Shown here: positions 9,335 through 18,092 of the stretch, in pieces | How positions within the stretch are numbered: the first letter of the stretch is position 1 | Layout: each line of letters starts with the position of its first letter | Source: Achromobacter arsenitoxydans SY8 | GTDB taxonomy: Bacteria > Pseudomonadota > Gammaproteobacteria > Burkholderiales > Burkholderiaceae_B | NCBI RefSeq assembly: GCF_000236785.1 | Contig: NZ_AGUF01000055.1 | Coordinates: 278,689-342,688 of the forward strand | Reading direction: 5' to 3' | DNA length: 64,000 nt | Notes under the pieces: model-generated | What the model was told of the DNA's origin: nothing | Database searches by the model: none | What the model saw: only the letters and a program-made list of their open reading frames with translations | Made by a program: the position numbers and the translations under genes

Positions 9335-9360
9335 GCCGCCATTCATGGCGGCTTTTTTTT
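9335..9360 (+). terminator. rho-independent terminator after msbA
   Basis: GCCGCC-ATTCAT-GGCGGC hairpin (the loop can pair further) followed by eight T residues at 9353-9360, 26 bp past the msbA stop. It separates msbA from the antiporter gene. Confidence 0.9.
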
Positions 9361-9475
9361 GTCGAAGTTCCTGTTTGCCAATCCTGCGGATTGCCGGAAA
9401 ATGGCCCCAGCCTGCGTGTAGCGGGCAGGGCCGCGTCCCGGGCGCCCAGGCCCGCCATGCAACCAGGAGCACGCC

Positions 9476-11281
9476 ATGGCCCTGCCTTCCGAAGGCAATC
9501 AACTCATCAACGTCGTCGTTCTGCTGGGCGCGGCGGTCATCGCCGTCCCGCTGTTCAAGCGGCTCGGGCTCGGCTCGGTTCTGGGCTACCTGGCGGCTGG
9601 CCTGGTAATCGGGCCATTCGGCATCGGTCTTTTCTCCGATCCCAAAGCCATCCTGCACGTAGCCGAACTGGGCGTGGTGATGTTCCTGTTCATCATCGGC
9701 CTGGAAATGCAGCCGTCGCGCCTGTGGAGGCTGCGTGGCGAAATCTTTGGCCTGGGCGTCGCGCAGGTGCTGGCCTGTGGTGCGCTGTTGACTGGCGTGG
9801 GCCTGCTGGCGGGCATGTCCGGCCCAGCAGCATTCATGGCGGCGATGGGTTTTGTGCTGTCTTCCACCGCCATCGTGATGCAGATCCTGGCCGAACGCGA
9901 CGAGACCGCCAGCGCGCAAGGGCAGCGCATCGTGTCCATCCTGCTGCTCGAAGACCTGGCCATCGTCCCGTTGCTTGCCCTGGCGGCGTTGCTGGCGCCG
10001 GCCGGAAACACCGGCCAAGGCGATCCGTGGCTGCAGTCGGCCATTGCGCTGGGCTGCATCCTGGCGCTGCTGGCGGCGGGCCGCTGGCTGCTCAACCCGC
10101 TGTTCCGCCTGCTGGCCAACGCCCACGCCCGCGAAGTGATGACCGCCGCCGCGCTGCTCGTCGTGCTGGGGGCGGCGCTGCTGATGGAATTTGGCGGGCT
10201 GTCGATGGCCATGGGCGCCTTCCTCGCCGGCGTGCTGCTGTCCGAATCCACGTTCCGCCATCAGCTCGAAGCAGAGATCGAGCCGTTTCGAGGCATTCTG
10301 CTCGGCCTGTTTTTCCTGGGCGTGGGCATGTCCCTGGATCTCGCGGCCGTGGCGCGCGAATGGCCGCTCATCCTGGCGGGCGTCGCGGTCTTCATGCTCG
10401 TCAAGTCCGTGGGCGTCTACGCAGTGGCGCGGCTGCTGCGCGCAAGCCGGGCGGAAGCAGTTACGCGCGCGGCGCTGCTGGCGCAGGGCGGCGAATTCGC
10501 TTTCGTGCTGTACAGCGCGGCGGCCGACAAAGGCATTTTCGATGCGCATACGGGGGCCGTGCTGACGGCCATCGTCATTATTTCCATGGCGGTAACTCCC
10601 TTGTGCGTCCTGTCCCTGCGCTGGCTGCTTCCCAAGCCGGCGCCATCCATGGAAGGCGTGGATGTCGCCCGCGATCTGGACGGCTGCGCCCTGATCGTGG
10701 GTTTTGGCCGGTTCGGCCAGATCGTGACGCAAGCCATGCTGGCGAGGGGGCTGAAGGTGTCCATCCTGGACACGGATACCGACGCGATCCGGGCCGCCGC
10801 GAAATGGGGCGTGAAAGTCTATTATGGGGACGGTACGCGGGTGGACATGTTGCGCTCCGCCGGGGCGGAAAATGCCTGCGCCATCCTCATCTGTATTGAC
10901 GATCCGCGGGCAGCCACCCAAATGGTCAAGCTGATCAAGTCAGAGTTCCCGCTGGTAAAGGTGGTGGTGCGCGCCTATGACCGCATCCATTCGCTGGCGC
11001 TCGCCAAGGAGGGAGTGGAGTTCCAGGTGCGGGAAACCCTGGAATCCGCGCTGGTATTTGGCGAAGCGGCGCTGCGCGCCATAGGCGTCCCGGCCGAAGA
11101 GGCGCAGGAGGTTCTGGAAGACGTCCGCCAGCGGGACAACGAGCGCTTTGACCTGGAGGTAGCCGGGGGGCTGTTTGCGGGAAGGTCGCTGCTTTACGGA
11201 AATATGACGAGTCAACCGGATGGCAAGAACGACGATCCGAACCGCGAAACGGAGGAGACGGCGGCCAGTCCATCCTCCTGA
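9476..11281 (+). CDS. KefB/KefC-type K+/H+ antiporter with TrkA-N domain (CPA2)
   Basis: Inner-membrane antiporter of 601 residues. The N-terminal two thirds are about 12 hydrophobic helices typical of CPA2 exchangers (for example VAELGVVMFLFIIGLEMQP, the family LFxxGLE motif). From about residue 400 a cytoplasmic NAD-binding TrkA-N domain follows (CALIVGFGRFGQIVTQAML, G-x-G-x-x-G). Related KefB/C proteins export K+ and acidify the cytoplasm in response to glutathione adducts. There is no obvious ancillary KefF/KefG gene beside it. The ribosome site AGGAG lies 7 nt before the ATG. Confidence 0.9.
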   Translation: MALPSEGNQLINVVVLLGAAVIAVPLFKRLGLGSVLGYLAAGLVIGPFGIGLFSDPKAILHVAELGVVMFLFIIGLEMQPSRLWRLRGEIFGLGVAQVLACGALLTGVGLLAGMSGPAAFMAAMGFVLSSTAIVMQILAERDETASAQGQRIVSILLLEDLAIVPLLALAALLAPAGNTGQGDPWLQSAIALGCILALLAAGRWLLNPLFRLLANAHAREVMTAAALLVVLGAALLMEFGGLSMAMGAFLAGVLLSESTFRHQLEAEIEPFRGILLGLFFLGVGMSLDLAAVAREWPLILAGVAVFMLVKSVGVYAVARLLRASRAEAVTRAALLAQGGEFAFVLYSAAADKGIFDAHTGAVLTAIVIISMAVTPLCVLSLRWLLPKPAPSMEGVDVARDLDGCALIVGFGRFGQIVTQAMLARGLKVSILDTDTDAIRAAAKWGVKVYYGDGTRVDMLRSAGAENACAILICIDDPRAATQMVKLIKSEFPLVKVVVRAYDRIHSLALAKEGVEFQVRETLESALVFGEAALRAIGVPAEEAQEVLEDVRQRDNERFDLEVAGGLFAGRSLLYGNMTSQPDGKNDDPNRETEETAASPSS

Positions 11282-11855
11282 TGGCCAGGCTTCGCGCTGC
11301 ATTTCGGTATCTTTGCATTACTTTACGCATCATTTCACGCGCAAAGCCGGACGGCTAAGGTAGATTAATCCGTACCGACGCTTCACTCACGAAGCGCATT
11401 TGCCAGGGGGCTGCCATGCTGCAATCGGACCGGAATTCGACTACGCCGCACGCAATCGGAATTGAGCTCGCGCGGCGACAGGCCTTGACCCTGCGTTGCG
11501 GTTTCTCGGGGCGGCTGACACGCCAGCTCTTGTCGCACACCGGATCGGTGGGGCCGGCGTGGGCCATCAGCGCCCATCGCGAAACCGACAAGGCTAGGGG
11601 CGCCAAGGCATTTCCCTTCCGCATCGCCGCCAGCGCGGCATCCTGAAGTTCCGCTCCGGGCGCCGCGCGCCCGGAGTGCCAGCCAAGTCGCGTCCGTCCG
11701 GGCGCGCCGGCGGACGCCGCACATCGACTCTCCCGCACGTATCCCGCCTGGCCCGGCCGCTGCCCTGCGCCCCGGCTGCCGCTGCCTTGCGCCTGGACGC
11801 GGGGACCGGCATTATCTCGCTGACATTGCCATTAAATGCGTCCCCCTGAACGCCG
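11282..11855. other. intergenic region, no convincing conserved gene
   Basis: About 570 bases between the antiporter and the cyclase. I see no tRNA or terminator. The only candidate is a 76-codon plus-strand frame (11416-11646), listed separately with low confidence. Confidence 0.5.
11416..11646 (+). CDS. possible small hypothetical protein
   Basis: Frame of 76 codons whose ATG is preceded by AGGGGG at a 5-nt distance, the main argument in favour. The product is basic, has no membrane helix or recognised motif, and its composition does not clearly differ from chance frames in GC-rich DNA. Not recognised; it may be spurious. Confidence 0.3.
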   Translation: MLQSDRNSTTPHAIGIELARRQALTLRCGFSGRLTRQLLSHTGSVGPAWAISAHRETDKARGAKAFPFRIAASAAS

Positions 11856-11873
11856 ATGCGAAGGAGCGCCGTA

Positions 11874-13349
11874 TTGAAGTCCCGTGGGATCGTGCATCGC
11901 ACCCTGTACGCGCTGGCTGGGCTGGTCGCCATCGGTATCTGTACGGCCTCAGTGGCGTTGCTATGGATGGACCGCCGGGTCACCTGGGAGTCCGCCTACG
12001 TCTCGGCCCGCAACCTTGCCGGCGTGTTGGCGGCAGATATCGGCCGCACGCTGCATGTCTACGATCTGTCGCTGCAAGGTGTTGTCGAACGCCTGCGTGA
12101 GCCGGGCATCGCACGGGTCGAACCGGAAACCCTCCATCGCTTTTTGTTCGACCGTTCCGCCACGGCCGAGTACCTTGGCGCTATCGTCGTGCTCGACAAG
12201 GACGGCAACGTGGTCTACGACTCGACCTCCATCGTCCCGCCCAAGCTCAATTTCTCGGATAGGGATTACTTCCAGGTTCATCGCGAAGCGCACAATGCCG
12301 GCCTATTTGTCAGCCGTCCGTACCATAGCCGGTTGCGCGGCGGGGATGAAAGCATCGCCATCAGCCGGCGAATTACATTACCGGATGGCAGTTTTGGCGG
12401 TGTCGTTGCCGGATCCCTGCGGATGGCCTATTTCCGCGACCGCTTCGCGGACGTGTCCATCGGCGTGCACGACGCCATCACCGTGTTCCGCAATGACGGC
12501 ATCGTGCTGCTGCGGGATCCCTATTCAAGCGCCGACATGAACCGCGAGTTCGACGTGCCGCTGGACTTCCAGCAGTACCTGATCGGCCGGGAAGGTTCGT
12601 TTGTCGGCATTCTGTCGCACGATGGCGTCAACCGCCTCTACGCATTCGACGCCATCGAAGGCACGCCGCTCGTGATCGACGTGGCCTTGGCCGTAGATGA
12701 CCTTCTGCAACCCTGGATGCGGCGGGCCGCGTTGATCGTCCCCGTCACGCTTGCGCTGTTCATGTCGGTCATGGCGCAGATCATCCTGTTCCGCCGCGAA
12801 ATGCGTTGGCGGCGCGCTTTCGAAGAGCATCTGGCAAACCAGGCGCATACCGATGGACTGACTGGCCTGGCCAACCGGCGCACGTTCGACGAAGTGCTGA
12901 ATCGCGAGTGGGAAGCCGCGCGCCGCGATCGCACGCCGCTGTCGCTGCTGTTCCTGGATGCCGACCACTTCAAACTCTACAACGATCGTTATGGCCACCA
13001 GGAGGGCGATGAGCTGCTCAAGATGCTCGCGTTGGCGCTCAAAAACAAGGCGCGGCGGCCGCGTGACCTGGCGGCGCGCTACGGGGGCGAGGAATTCGTG
13101 GTGCTGTTGCCCAATACCAGCCGCCAGCGCGCTATCGCGGTTGCCGAAACCATCCGGCGGGCCATTGCGGAGTTGCGCGTTCCGCACGAAGGCAACGAGG
13201 GCGGCATCGTGACGGTCAGCATCGGCGTGGCGACCGCTATCCCCAACGGCGACAGCGATGCAGCGGCCACCCTGGTCGAGGCCGCCGACGCCGCGGTCTA
13301 CGAAGCCAAGGAGTCCGGCCGCAACCGCGTTGCCGCCGCGGCCGCCTGA
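11874..13349 (+). CDS. membrane-bound diguanylate cyclase (PDC/dCACHE-like sensor + GGDEF)
   Basis: Inner-membrane enzyme making c-di-GMP from two GTP. Layout: membrane helix near residues 8-28, periplasmic sensor of about 240 residues (PDC/dCACHE-like, with SFGGVVAGSLRMAYF), second helix (ALIVPVTLALFMSVMAQIIL), then a GGDEF domain. The catalytic motif is GGEEF (404-408), and an inhibitory I-site RPRD (395-398) sits exactly five residues before it, so product feedback is expected. The TTG at 11874 is chosen because AAGGAG (11861-11866) lies 7 nt upstream; a longer frame from ATG 11856 would bury that site. Confidence 0.88.
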   Translation: MKSRGIVHRTLYALAGLVAIGICTASVALLWMDRRVTWESAYVSARNLAGVLAADIGRTLHVYDLSLQGVVERLREPGIARVEPETLHRFLFDRSATAEYLGAIVVLDKDGNVVYDSTSIVPPKLNFSDRDYFQVHREAHNAGLFVSRPYHSRLRGGDESIAISRRITLPDGSFGGVVAGSLRMAYFRDRFADVSIGVHDAITVFRNDGIVLLRDPYSSADMNREFDVPLDFQQYLIGREGSFVGILSHDGVNRLYAFDAIEGTPLVIDVALAVDDLLQPWMRRAALIVPVTLALFMSVMAQIILFRREMRWRRAFEEHLANQAHTDGLTGLANRRTFDEVLNREWEAARRDRTPLSLLFLDADHFKLYNDRYGHQEGDELLKMLALALKNKARRPRDLAARYGGEEFVVLLPNTSRQRAIAVAETIRRAIAELRVPHEGNEGGIVTVSIGVATAIPNGDSDAAATLVEAADAAVYEAKESGRNRVAAAAA

Positions 13350-13361
13350 CAGGGCTGGGGC

Positions 13362-13396
13362 AAAAAAAAACCCCGCCGCACATCCGTGCGGCGGGG
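13362..13396 (-). terminator. strong terminator for the DUF3053 lipoprotein gene
   Basis: An 11-bp perfect stem, CCCCGCCGCAC / GTGCGGCGGGG, with a 4-nt loop (13371-13396). Read on the minus strand it is followed by nine T residues (plus-strand A run 13362-13370). It ends transcription of the leftward lipoprotein gene; read rightward it lacks a T run. Confidence 0.92.
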
Positions 13397-13410
13397 CGTC
13401 TCGGCGGGGC

Positions 13411-14112
13411 TTAGCGGCCCAGCATCACGGCCTGAAGCCGCGTCTGCGCCTGCTGCACATTCTTCGCCTGGCTATTCAGGTCTTGCAGCAGCTGATTCAG
13501 CTCAGCCTGCACGGCAGGATCGTTCACCTTTACGATGGGGCCGGCGATGTCGATCTGCGCCTTGTGCGCCTCGACGTAATCGGCGATCTTCAGGCTGCTG
13601 TCGAACGTGGCGTTCAATTGGGGCAGCACATCCCGGAACGTGTCGGCGGGCAGGCTTACGGTCTTTTCGTAGGCCTTGTCGTAGACCGCCTTCAGGTCTT
13701 CCGGCTGCTTCAGTTGCGCGCGGGCTGCATCGGCCTTGTCTTGCTGCTCTTTCAGCGCCGCGTTCATGTCGTTCAGCGCGGCCTGCACGGTCTTCAGATC
13801 GTCGCGGCGGGTCACGATATCGTTCACCGAGCGCATGGCGCCCTTTTGCATGATGCCCGAAAGCGGCTTGACCGAGGCATCCATGCCCGCATTGAAATCG
13901 GTGATCACGGCATACTGGGCCGCGTAGTCGCCGAAGGATTTCTTCTCTTCGTCCGTCAGCTGGGGCACGCGCACACCCGGCTTGTCGACGATGCGCGTCT
14001 GCAGGAATTGCGTGAAAGCGGCGCGCTGTTCAGGTTCCTTGTCGCCGCATGCGGCCAGCACCAGCGGCAGGGCCACGGCCAGCGCCAGGAACGGACGAAA
14101 TAGGGACTTCAT
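13411..14112 (-). CDS. DUF3053 (YiaF-like) lipoprotein
   Basis: Lipoprotein precursor of 233 residues. A lipobox signal peptide (LPLVLAAC, cysteine at residue 22) precedes a helical, Gln/Asp/Lys-rich domain matching the DUF3053 family in length and in the opening EQRAAFTQFLQTRI. Envelope location is expected; function unknown. The start at 14112 has GGAGG 8 nt upstream; a frame running to 14460 is rejected because it has no signal peptide and crosses the attachment site. Before phage insertion this gene lay just beyond the end of rng. Confidence 0.87.
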   Translation of the reverse strand: MKSLFRPFLALAVALPLVLAACGDKEPEQRAAFTQFLQTRIVDKPGVRVPQLTDEEKKSFGDYAAQYAVITDFNAGMDASVKPLSGIMQKGAMRSVNDIVTRRDDLKTVQAALNDMNAALKEQQDKADAARAQLKQPEDLKAVYDKAYEKTVSLPADTFRDVLPQLNATFDSSLKIADYVEAHKAQIDIAGPIVKVNDPAVQAELNQLLQDLNSQAKNVQQAQTRLQAVMLGR

Positions 14113-14354
14113 TGCATTGACCTCCGGAAAAGCTTGGGGAATTGACGCCGGGTACTGCTCACCCGGCAAAAAGCGCCCGCAGCTTATCGGCAACCTTGCG
14201 GCGCCGCCATCGGTTTCAAACTTCATTTCAAACGAATCGTTAAGACACACATTCCATACATATCGGCTTGAATGACGCCTGCGATTCGGGTACGCGAGCG
14301 GGCGCGACGCGTGCGAGGGCCGGTTGCGGCGGCCCGGTGCGCGGCGCCGCGGGC

Positions 14355-14377
14355 TCAGACCAGAATGATGTCGTATT
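14355..14377. other. attL (duplicated rng 3' end)
   Basis: Shares 20 of 23 bases with 62082-62104. Read on the minus strand it encodes the last RNase G residues YDIILV and the stop, the same peptide as the right copy. The longest identical blocks are TCAGACCAG (9) and ATGTCGTA (8), so strand exchange probably lay within one of these. Bases to the left are host, bases to the right are phage. Confidence 0.85.
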
Positions 14378-14450
14378 GCTCGGGTGTGCTGGTTCAAATC
14401 TAGCATTGGTGCGGCCTTCAGGGGGCGTTTCTGATTTTCTAATTGCCCCT

Positions 14451-14471
14451 GGCTACCCACTTAGCTACCCA
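14451..14471. repeat. integrase/excisionase arm-type direct repeat, left end
   Basis: Contains two TAGC-TACCCA-type units (GGCTACCCAC and AGCTACCCA). It matches 61955-61975 at 20 of 21 positions in the same orientation. It lies about 75 bp inside the core, where arm sites of a tyrosine integrase are expected. It also encodes the last codons of the Xis-like gene. Confidence 0.65.
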
Positions 14472-14721
14472 CTTCTGGGGTGCTGGGCTCGTCCTCATCG
14501 GCCGATGCCGTCATGCGAGCCAGCATAGCATTGAGCGAAGCGGCAGTTATGCCGACCGCGCGCGTTTTGCCGATATTGACCTTGACCAGCTCGCCACGGT
14601 CGCACATGCGATAGACAGTCGCCACGGACACGCCCAGGGTCTTGGTAGCCTCATGGACTCGGTAGATGAGCTTGGGTGGCATGGCTGCGGCCGGTGCTTG
14701 GTGTTGGGCTGCGTGTGCCAT
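14461..14721 (-). CDS. AlpA/excisionase-like helix-turn-helix protein
   Basis: Small DNA-binding protein of 86 residues. The middle (VHEATKTLGVSVATVYRMCDRG) is a MerR/AlpA-type winged helix-turn-helix followed by a basic wing (KVNIGKTRAVGI), the usual form of phage excisionases and AlpA regulators. It lies at the very end of the leftward early operon, 84 bp from the attachment core, and its last codons overlap the arm-type repeat. Start ATG 14721 has AAGGAG 5 nt upstream. Probable role: directionality factor for excision and/or int activator. Confidence 0.72.
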   Translation of the reverse strand: MAHAAQHQAPAAAMPPKLIYRVHEATKTLGVSVATVYRMCDRGELVKVNIGKTRAVGITAASLNAMLARMTASADEDEPSTPEVGS

Positions 14722-15050
14722 TACTGCTCCTTGTTGTCGGTGGCGGCGCGCACGTCGATGGCGTAGACCCCCACAGGGTCCGGCCCGAAGTGCGGGTGCG
14801 TGATCGTCTTGATGGTGAAGCCGTTCCAGGGCACGACGAGCCGGCGCTCAGTGTCGTCGCGGCGCGGGTAGCCGCGGGTCAGCACGATGTTTTTGTAGCG
14901 GCCGAAGCCATGCTCCAGGCTGTCCGCCAGGTCGCGGTCCTCGAGGCGCCTTGACCAGTAGGCAGTGCAAAGCCGGTATTCCTCGGTCTTCGTGCCGGCC
15001 CTGATGGCGTCGAAGTATTCGCCCTTCAGGGCCAAGTGAAGGTCAGCCAT
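14721..15050 (-). CDS. ASCH-like (PUA-fold) domain protein
   Basis: 109 residues resembling ASCH/PUA-like domains: LALKGEYFDAIRAGTKTEEYRL is the typical opening (substrate loop with K and E-R), followed by the beta-rich core. ASCH domains bind nucleic acid or modified nucleotides; some have been shown to be hydrolases of N4-acetylcytidine. It starts within the end of the next upstream gene (8-nt overlap). Its role in this phage is unknown. Confidence 0.7.
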   Translation of the reverse strand: MADLHLALKGEYFDAIRAGTKTEEYRLCTAYWSRRLEDRDLADSLEHGFGRYKNIVLTRGYPRRDDTERRLVVPWNGFTIKTITHPHFGPDPVGVYAIDVRAATDNKEQ

Positions 15051-15441
15051 GCTGAGCCTCTTCGATTCGATACTCCAGATGGAAGCCGCCGCCGGGTCCT
15101 TCGTGCGTCACGTGCGTGACCTTGGTGCCGTGAGGACGGCCATGCCTGGCCTCGATGCTGCCGTGCGCCCAGGGGCCAAGCAGTGCTTTCCAGTCCTCCG
15201 GAATCAGTGCCAGCACTTGGGCATCTGTGCCTGCTCGGTCGGGGTAGGCCTTGATGGTGGCGATGATGGTCTCGATGAACGCGCTGCTCATGGCAATGCC
15301 GGCCCTGGCCGAGTCTGAGGGTGACATTCCTGGGAACGGCCAATCGTAGTGAGGGACCAACGACGGCGCCGGCGGGATTTTGACCGTGGGCGCCAGGTTG
15401 GCCGCCGAAAACAGTTCGGCCTGCATGGCGGCACTACGCAT
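15043..15441 (-). CDS. hypothetical early phage protein
   Basis: 132 residues, no recognised domain. The start at 15441 is set by GGAGG 7 nt upstream, even though the frame extends to 15465. Hydrophilic, rich in His/Pro at both ends, with a central helical part (SSAFIETIIATIKAYPDRAG). Overlaps both neighbours within the tightly packed leftward operon. Not recognised. Confidence 0.6.
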   Translation of the reverse strand: MRSAAMQAELFSAANLAPTVKIPPAPSLVPHYDWPFPGMSPSDSARAGIAMSSAFIETIIATIKAYPDRAGTDAQVLALIPEDWKALLGPWAHGSIEARHGRPHGTKVTHVTHEGPGGGFHLEYRIEEAQHG

Positions 15442-15940
15442 CGCTACCTCCCGTCTTCTGCGCACCCGGTTGCGCGGACAGAGCGGCGCGGGACTTCAGG
15501 GCGCGGATGGATTCAGCGACAGCCGTTAGGGCGGTATATGCGCCCGGCCCACGCATTCCGGCTCGGTACTCGCAAGCGTGGGCCGCTTCCTCCAGCGCCG
15601 CATCGCGCACCGCCTCGCTGGCCAGGGGCGTGGCATAGAGCGGGCGCACGTCCCAACCTAGCCCGCGCCAAGTTTCTACCAGCGCGGGGTCTTTCGTTGG
15701 GCTGATCCCGTTCGTCTCCCACGCTACCGCCTGCGCCTCTCCGACTACGGGGGGGCGTGTGGCATGTACGGCGCCATGAACCAGGGCGCCGGCTTGCCGC
15801 AGATCGCTATCAAGCCGATCAATAACGTGCAGGGCGATGTGCAGGTCTTCGCGCTGAACGCGGCAGGTTTCCGGCGCCTCTCCTCGGACGTGACTGGCCG
15901 TCGCTTCGCGCAGGCGGGCAATTGTCGTATGAAAGCTCAT
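15434..15940 (-). CDS. hypothetical early phage protein
   Basis: 168 residues. The segment ETWRGLGWDVRPLYATP resembles the WxxxGWxVxPLY motif recurring in uncharacterised phage proteins of early operons, often paired with nucleotide or DNA-replication genes. The rest is helical and soluble. Starts with an ATGA overlap on the gene upstream. Function unknown. Confidence 0.6.
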   Translation of the reverse strand: MSFHTTIARLREATASHVRGEAPETCRVQREDLHIALHVIDRLDSDLRQAGALVHGAVHATRPPVVGEAQAVAWETNGISPTKDPALVETWRGLGWDVRPLYATPLASEAVRDAALEEAAHACEYRAGMRGPGAYTALTAVAESIRALKSRAALSAQPGAQKTGGSDA

Positions 15941-16302
15941 GCTGCGAGTTCCCTCCAGGTGATCACGTTGCTGGCGGCATGCGTCAGGTGCGGCTGTGCG
16001 CCGGCCGCCCGGGCCGCAATCGTGCGCATCGCCAGGTCGAAGCGCACGGGCCGCCGGACGACCGGACGATAGGGCGGCGGGGTAACGCCAGTGCGGCTGA
16101 CGTCCAGGAAGCGCGTGAGGAAGGGCAGCAGCGCACCGGCGTCAAAGTCCGGGACTGCCCATCCCATGCGCTCGGCGATCAATTCGGCCATCTGCGCGCT
16201 GCTGGTGGACTGCTTCAGGGGAACCCCCAGAAGGCGCAACTGCTCGGCGGCCATGCGCCGTGCCGTCTGCATTTCGCTGGAATGGTGGCGGATGGTGGTC
16301 AT
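15937..16302 (-). CDS. hypothetical early phage protein
   Basis: 121 residues, no domain recognised. Basic overall, with AERMGWAVPDFDAGALLPFLTRF as the best-structured part. The ATG at 16302 overlaps the stop of the SMC-like ATPase gene (ATGA), so it is likely co-translated with it. It could be a small partner of that ATPase, by position only. Confidence 0.58.
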   Translation of the reverse strand: MTTIRHHSSEMQTARRMAAEQLRLLGVPLKQSTSSAQMAELIAERMGWAVPDFDAGALLPFLTRFLDVSRTGVTPPPYRPVVRRPVRFDLAMRTIAARAAGAQPHLTHAASNVITWRELAA

Positions 16303-18083
16303 GCGGCCTCCTTCAGCCTGGCGGGGCCGGAAGAATGGCCTTGGTCGAGCCAATGAACCGTGAAGGCATCGGAAGGGGCCTGCGGTGCCGCCTTGAGCGT
16401 GCCCAGCACCAGGATGGTGTCCAGGTGACCGTCGGCGCCCAACGCGTCGACCAGGGCCAGCGCGTCGGCGCGGCCCGGCAGGTCCAGGCAGTCGAAGCGG
16501 TCCAGGATCAGGCAGCGCAGGCCGGAAACCACGGCCAGCGCGGCACCGACGAGAGCGTCAACACGCCAGCGCTCGGATTCCGAAAGCAGGCGATATGGGC
16601 GGCCCTCCCAGGTGATTCCCATGTCGGCGCCGATCTCGGGCACGCGCCAGCCGGCGATAGTGGCCAGCTCGGCCAGCTTGTCGTTGAAGGGCTGCAATGC
16701 CTCGGACAGGATCTCGCCCGGTATGCCATCGGGCGACAGCGCGTCGCCGATTGCCAGCCAGGCCAGCACCTCGCGGTGGTAGCGCGTAGCGTTCTGCGTC
16801 CGCTCGGTTGCGCCGGCGGCGGCCTGCTTGGCGTTCAGCAGGGCCTGGACGCGGTCGTCGACGGCCTTGCGTTCAGCGCGCAGTGCGGCCACCTTGGCTC
16901 GTGCGGCCTCCACGTCGGCGGGCTGGATCGCCTCCGGTGCGGCCGCATCCTGCAGTTGTGCTTCAGTGGCCTCTGCCGCGGCGATGTCGCGCCGGTCGTT
17001 CTCGACGCTGCGCGCCATCAGGTCGCGGGCCTCGATCGCCTTCGGCAGGGCCGCGACGGCCTCCGGATCGCCCTTGCCGTCAATGGGGCCATACTGCGCG
17101 ACATACTTGCCCAGGGCGGCATCGGCCACGTCATACGCTTCGAAGCCGCCGCCCTCCGCCTCAATGAAATTCAGGGCGCTGTACAGCCAGTCGGCCAGCT
17201 CATGGATGAGGCCTTCGCGCGCGCCAGATCCGGCCTTGGCCTGCAGGGCTTCGATCTTGGCCGCCAGGTTGGCGCATTCGGCCTGGTCGAATTCCAGTTT
17301 CTGGCGCAGCGCCGGCAGCTTTGCGGCCTGCGCCTGCCGGGCCGCGATCTGATCGCGTGCGGCCGCATAGGCGTTGGCCTTTTGCTCGAGAGTGCCCAGG
17401 GCTTTGGTGTGCTGCTCCAGCTTCGCGTCGACGCCGGCCAGCGTCGCGCGCTCGGCTACCAGCGCGGCCTGGTCGAACGGCGGAATCTCGGCGGCCCATC
17501 CTTCTGCCTTCTGGCTTCCCCATTGTTCGCCGGTGGCGGCCTTCCATGCGCCCTTGGCCTGAGTTGCCTCCTGCTTGGCATGTTCCGCGCCGGCGGCAAA
17601 GCCGCTGCGCAGGATGGGCTTGATTTGCGTCACCGGGGTTGCTGCGCAGCCGCGCGCCACCAAACGACGTTCGATATCGTCGGGCTTGACCTTCGTGCCC
17701 ATGAGCGTGAACAGCAGCGTGCGACGCTCGTCCGGCTTGGCAGCAGCGAAGCGATCGGGGGCCAGCACGAAGGGCAGGGCGGGGGACTGCGGCACCAGTG
17801 CCTCGCCCGACTGCGTGCCTTTCGGCAAACCGATGCCGATGGCGCCTTCGTCCAGGTCCAGCGTGACTGCGCCAAGCTTCGCACCATCGGTGACGAGCGC
17901 CGAGAATTCCTTCTTGAGGCCGACACGTTCTGGGGTGCCCAGCATGGCCAGGCGCACGGCCTCCGCGATGCTGGATTTGCCGGCACCGTTCGGGCCGGCG
18001 ATAAGGGCGACGGGAGTGCCCAGGTCAAGATCAACGGCGCGAGCGCCTTGGAAATTTTCGATGGTAATGCGGTTGATTCGCAT
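16299..18083 (-). CDS. SMC/RecN/SbcC-like ATPase
   Basis: 594-residue ABC-class ATPase of the SMC type. Walker A GPNGAGKSS (30-38) lies in an N-terminal lobe opening with MRINRITIENFQGARAVDLD, as in RecF/SbcC. A long Ala/Gln/Glu-rich coiled coil occupies about residues 195-430. The C-terminal lobe has a degenerate signature (LLSESERWRVDAL) and a Walker B-like CLILDRFDCLD in which the usual D-E is D-R. It sits next to RdgC, RecT and a nuclease, so a role in processing or bridging DNA ends is likely. SD AAGGAG before ATG 18083. Confidence 0.82.
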   Translation of the reverse strand: MRINRITIENFQGARAVDLDLGTPVALIAGPNGAGKSSIAEAVRLAMLGTPERVGLKKEFSALVTDGAKLGAVTLDLDEGAIGIGLPKGTQSGEALVPQSPALPFVLAPDRFAAAKPDERRTLLFTLMGTKVKPDDIERRLVARGCAATPVTQIKPILRSGFAAGAEHAKQEATQAKGAWKAATGEQWGSQKAEGWAAEIPPFDQAALVAERATLAGVDAKLEQHTKALGTLEQKANAYAAARDQIAARQAQAAKLPALRQKLEFDQAECANLAAKIEALQAKAGSGAREGLIHELADWLYSALNFIEAEGGGFEAYDVADAALGKYVAQYGPIDGKGDPEAVAALPKAIEARDLMARSVENDRRDIAAAEATEAQLQDAAAPEAIQPADVEAARAKVAALRAERKAVDDRVQALLNAKQAAAGATERTQNATRYHREVLAWLAIGDALSPDGIPGEILSEALQPFNDKLAELATIAGWRVPEIGADMGITWEGRPYRLLSESERWRVDALVGAALAVVSGLRCLILDRFDCLDLPGRADALALVDALGADGHLDTILVLGTLKAAPQAPSDAFTVHWLDQGHSSGPARLKEAA

Positions 18084-18092
18084 GGGGGCTCC

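Noticed and set aside
6648-9458. 936-codon minus-strand frame across msbA
   Set aside because: Shadow of msbA and the GT9 gene; composition rich in Gln/His/Arg/Asp with no motif, while both real genes have clear motifs.
14355-14400. tRNA or tmRNA gene as integration target
   Set aside because: No cloverleaf or CCA end at either prophage border; the duplicated sequence is the rng 3' end.
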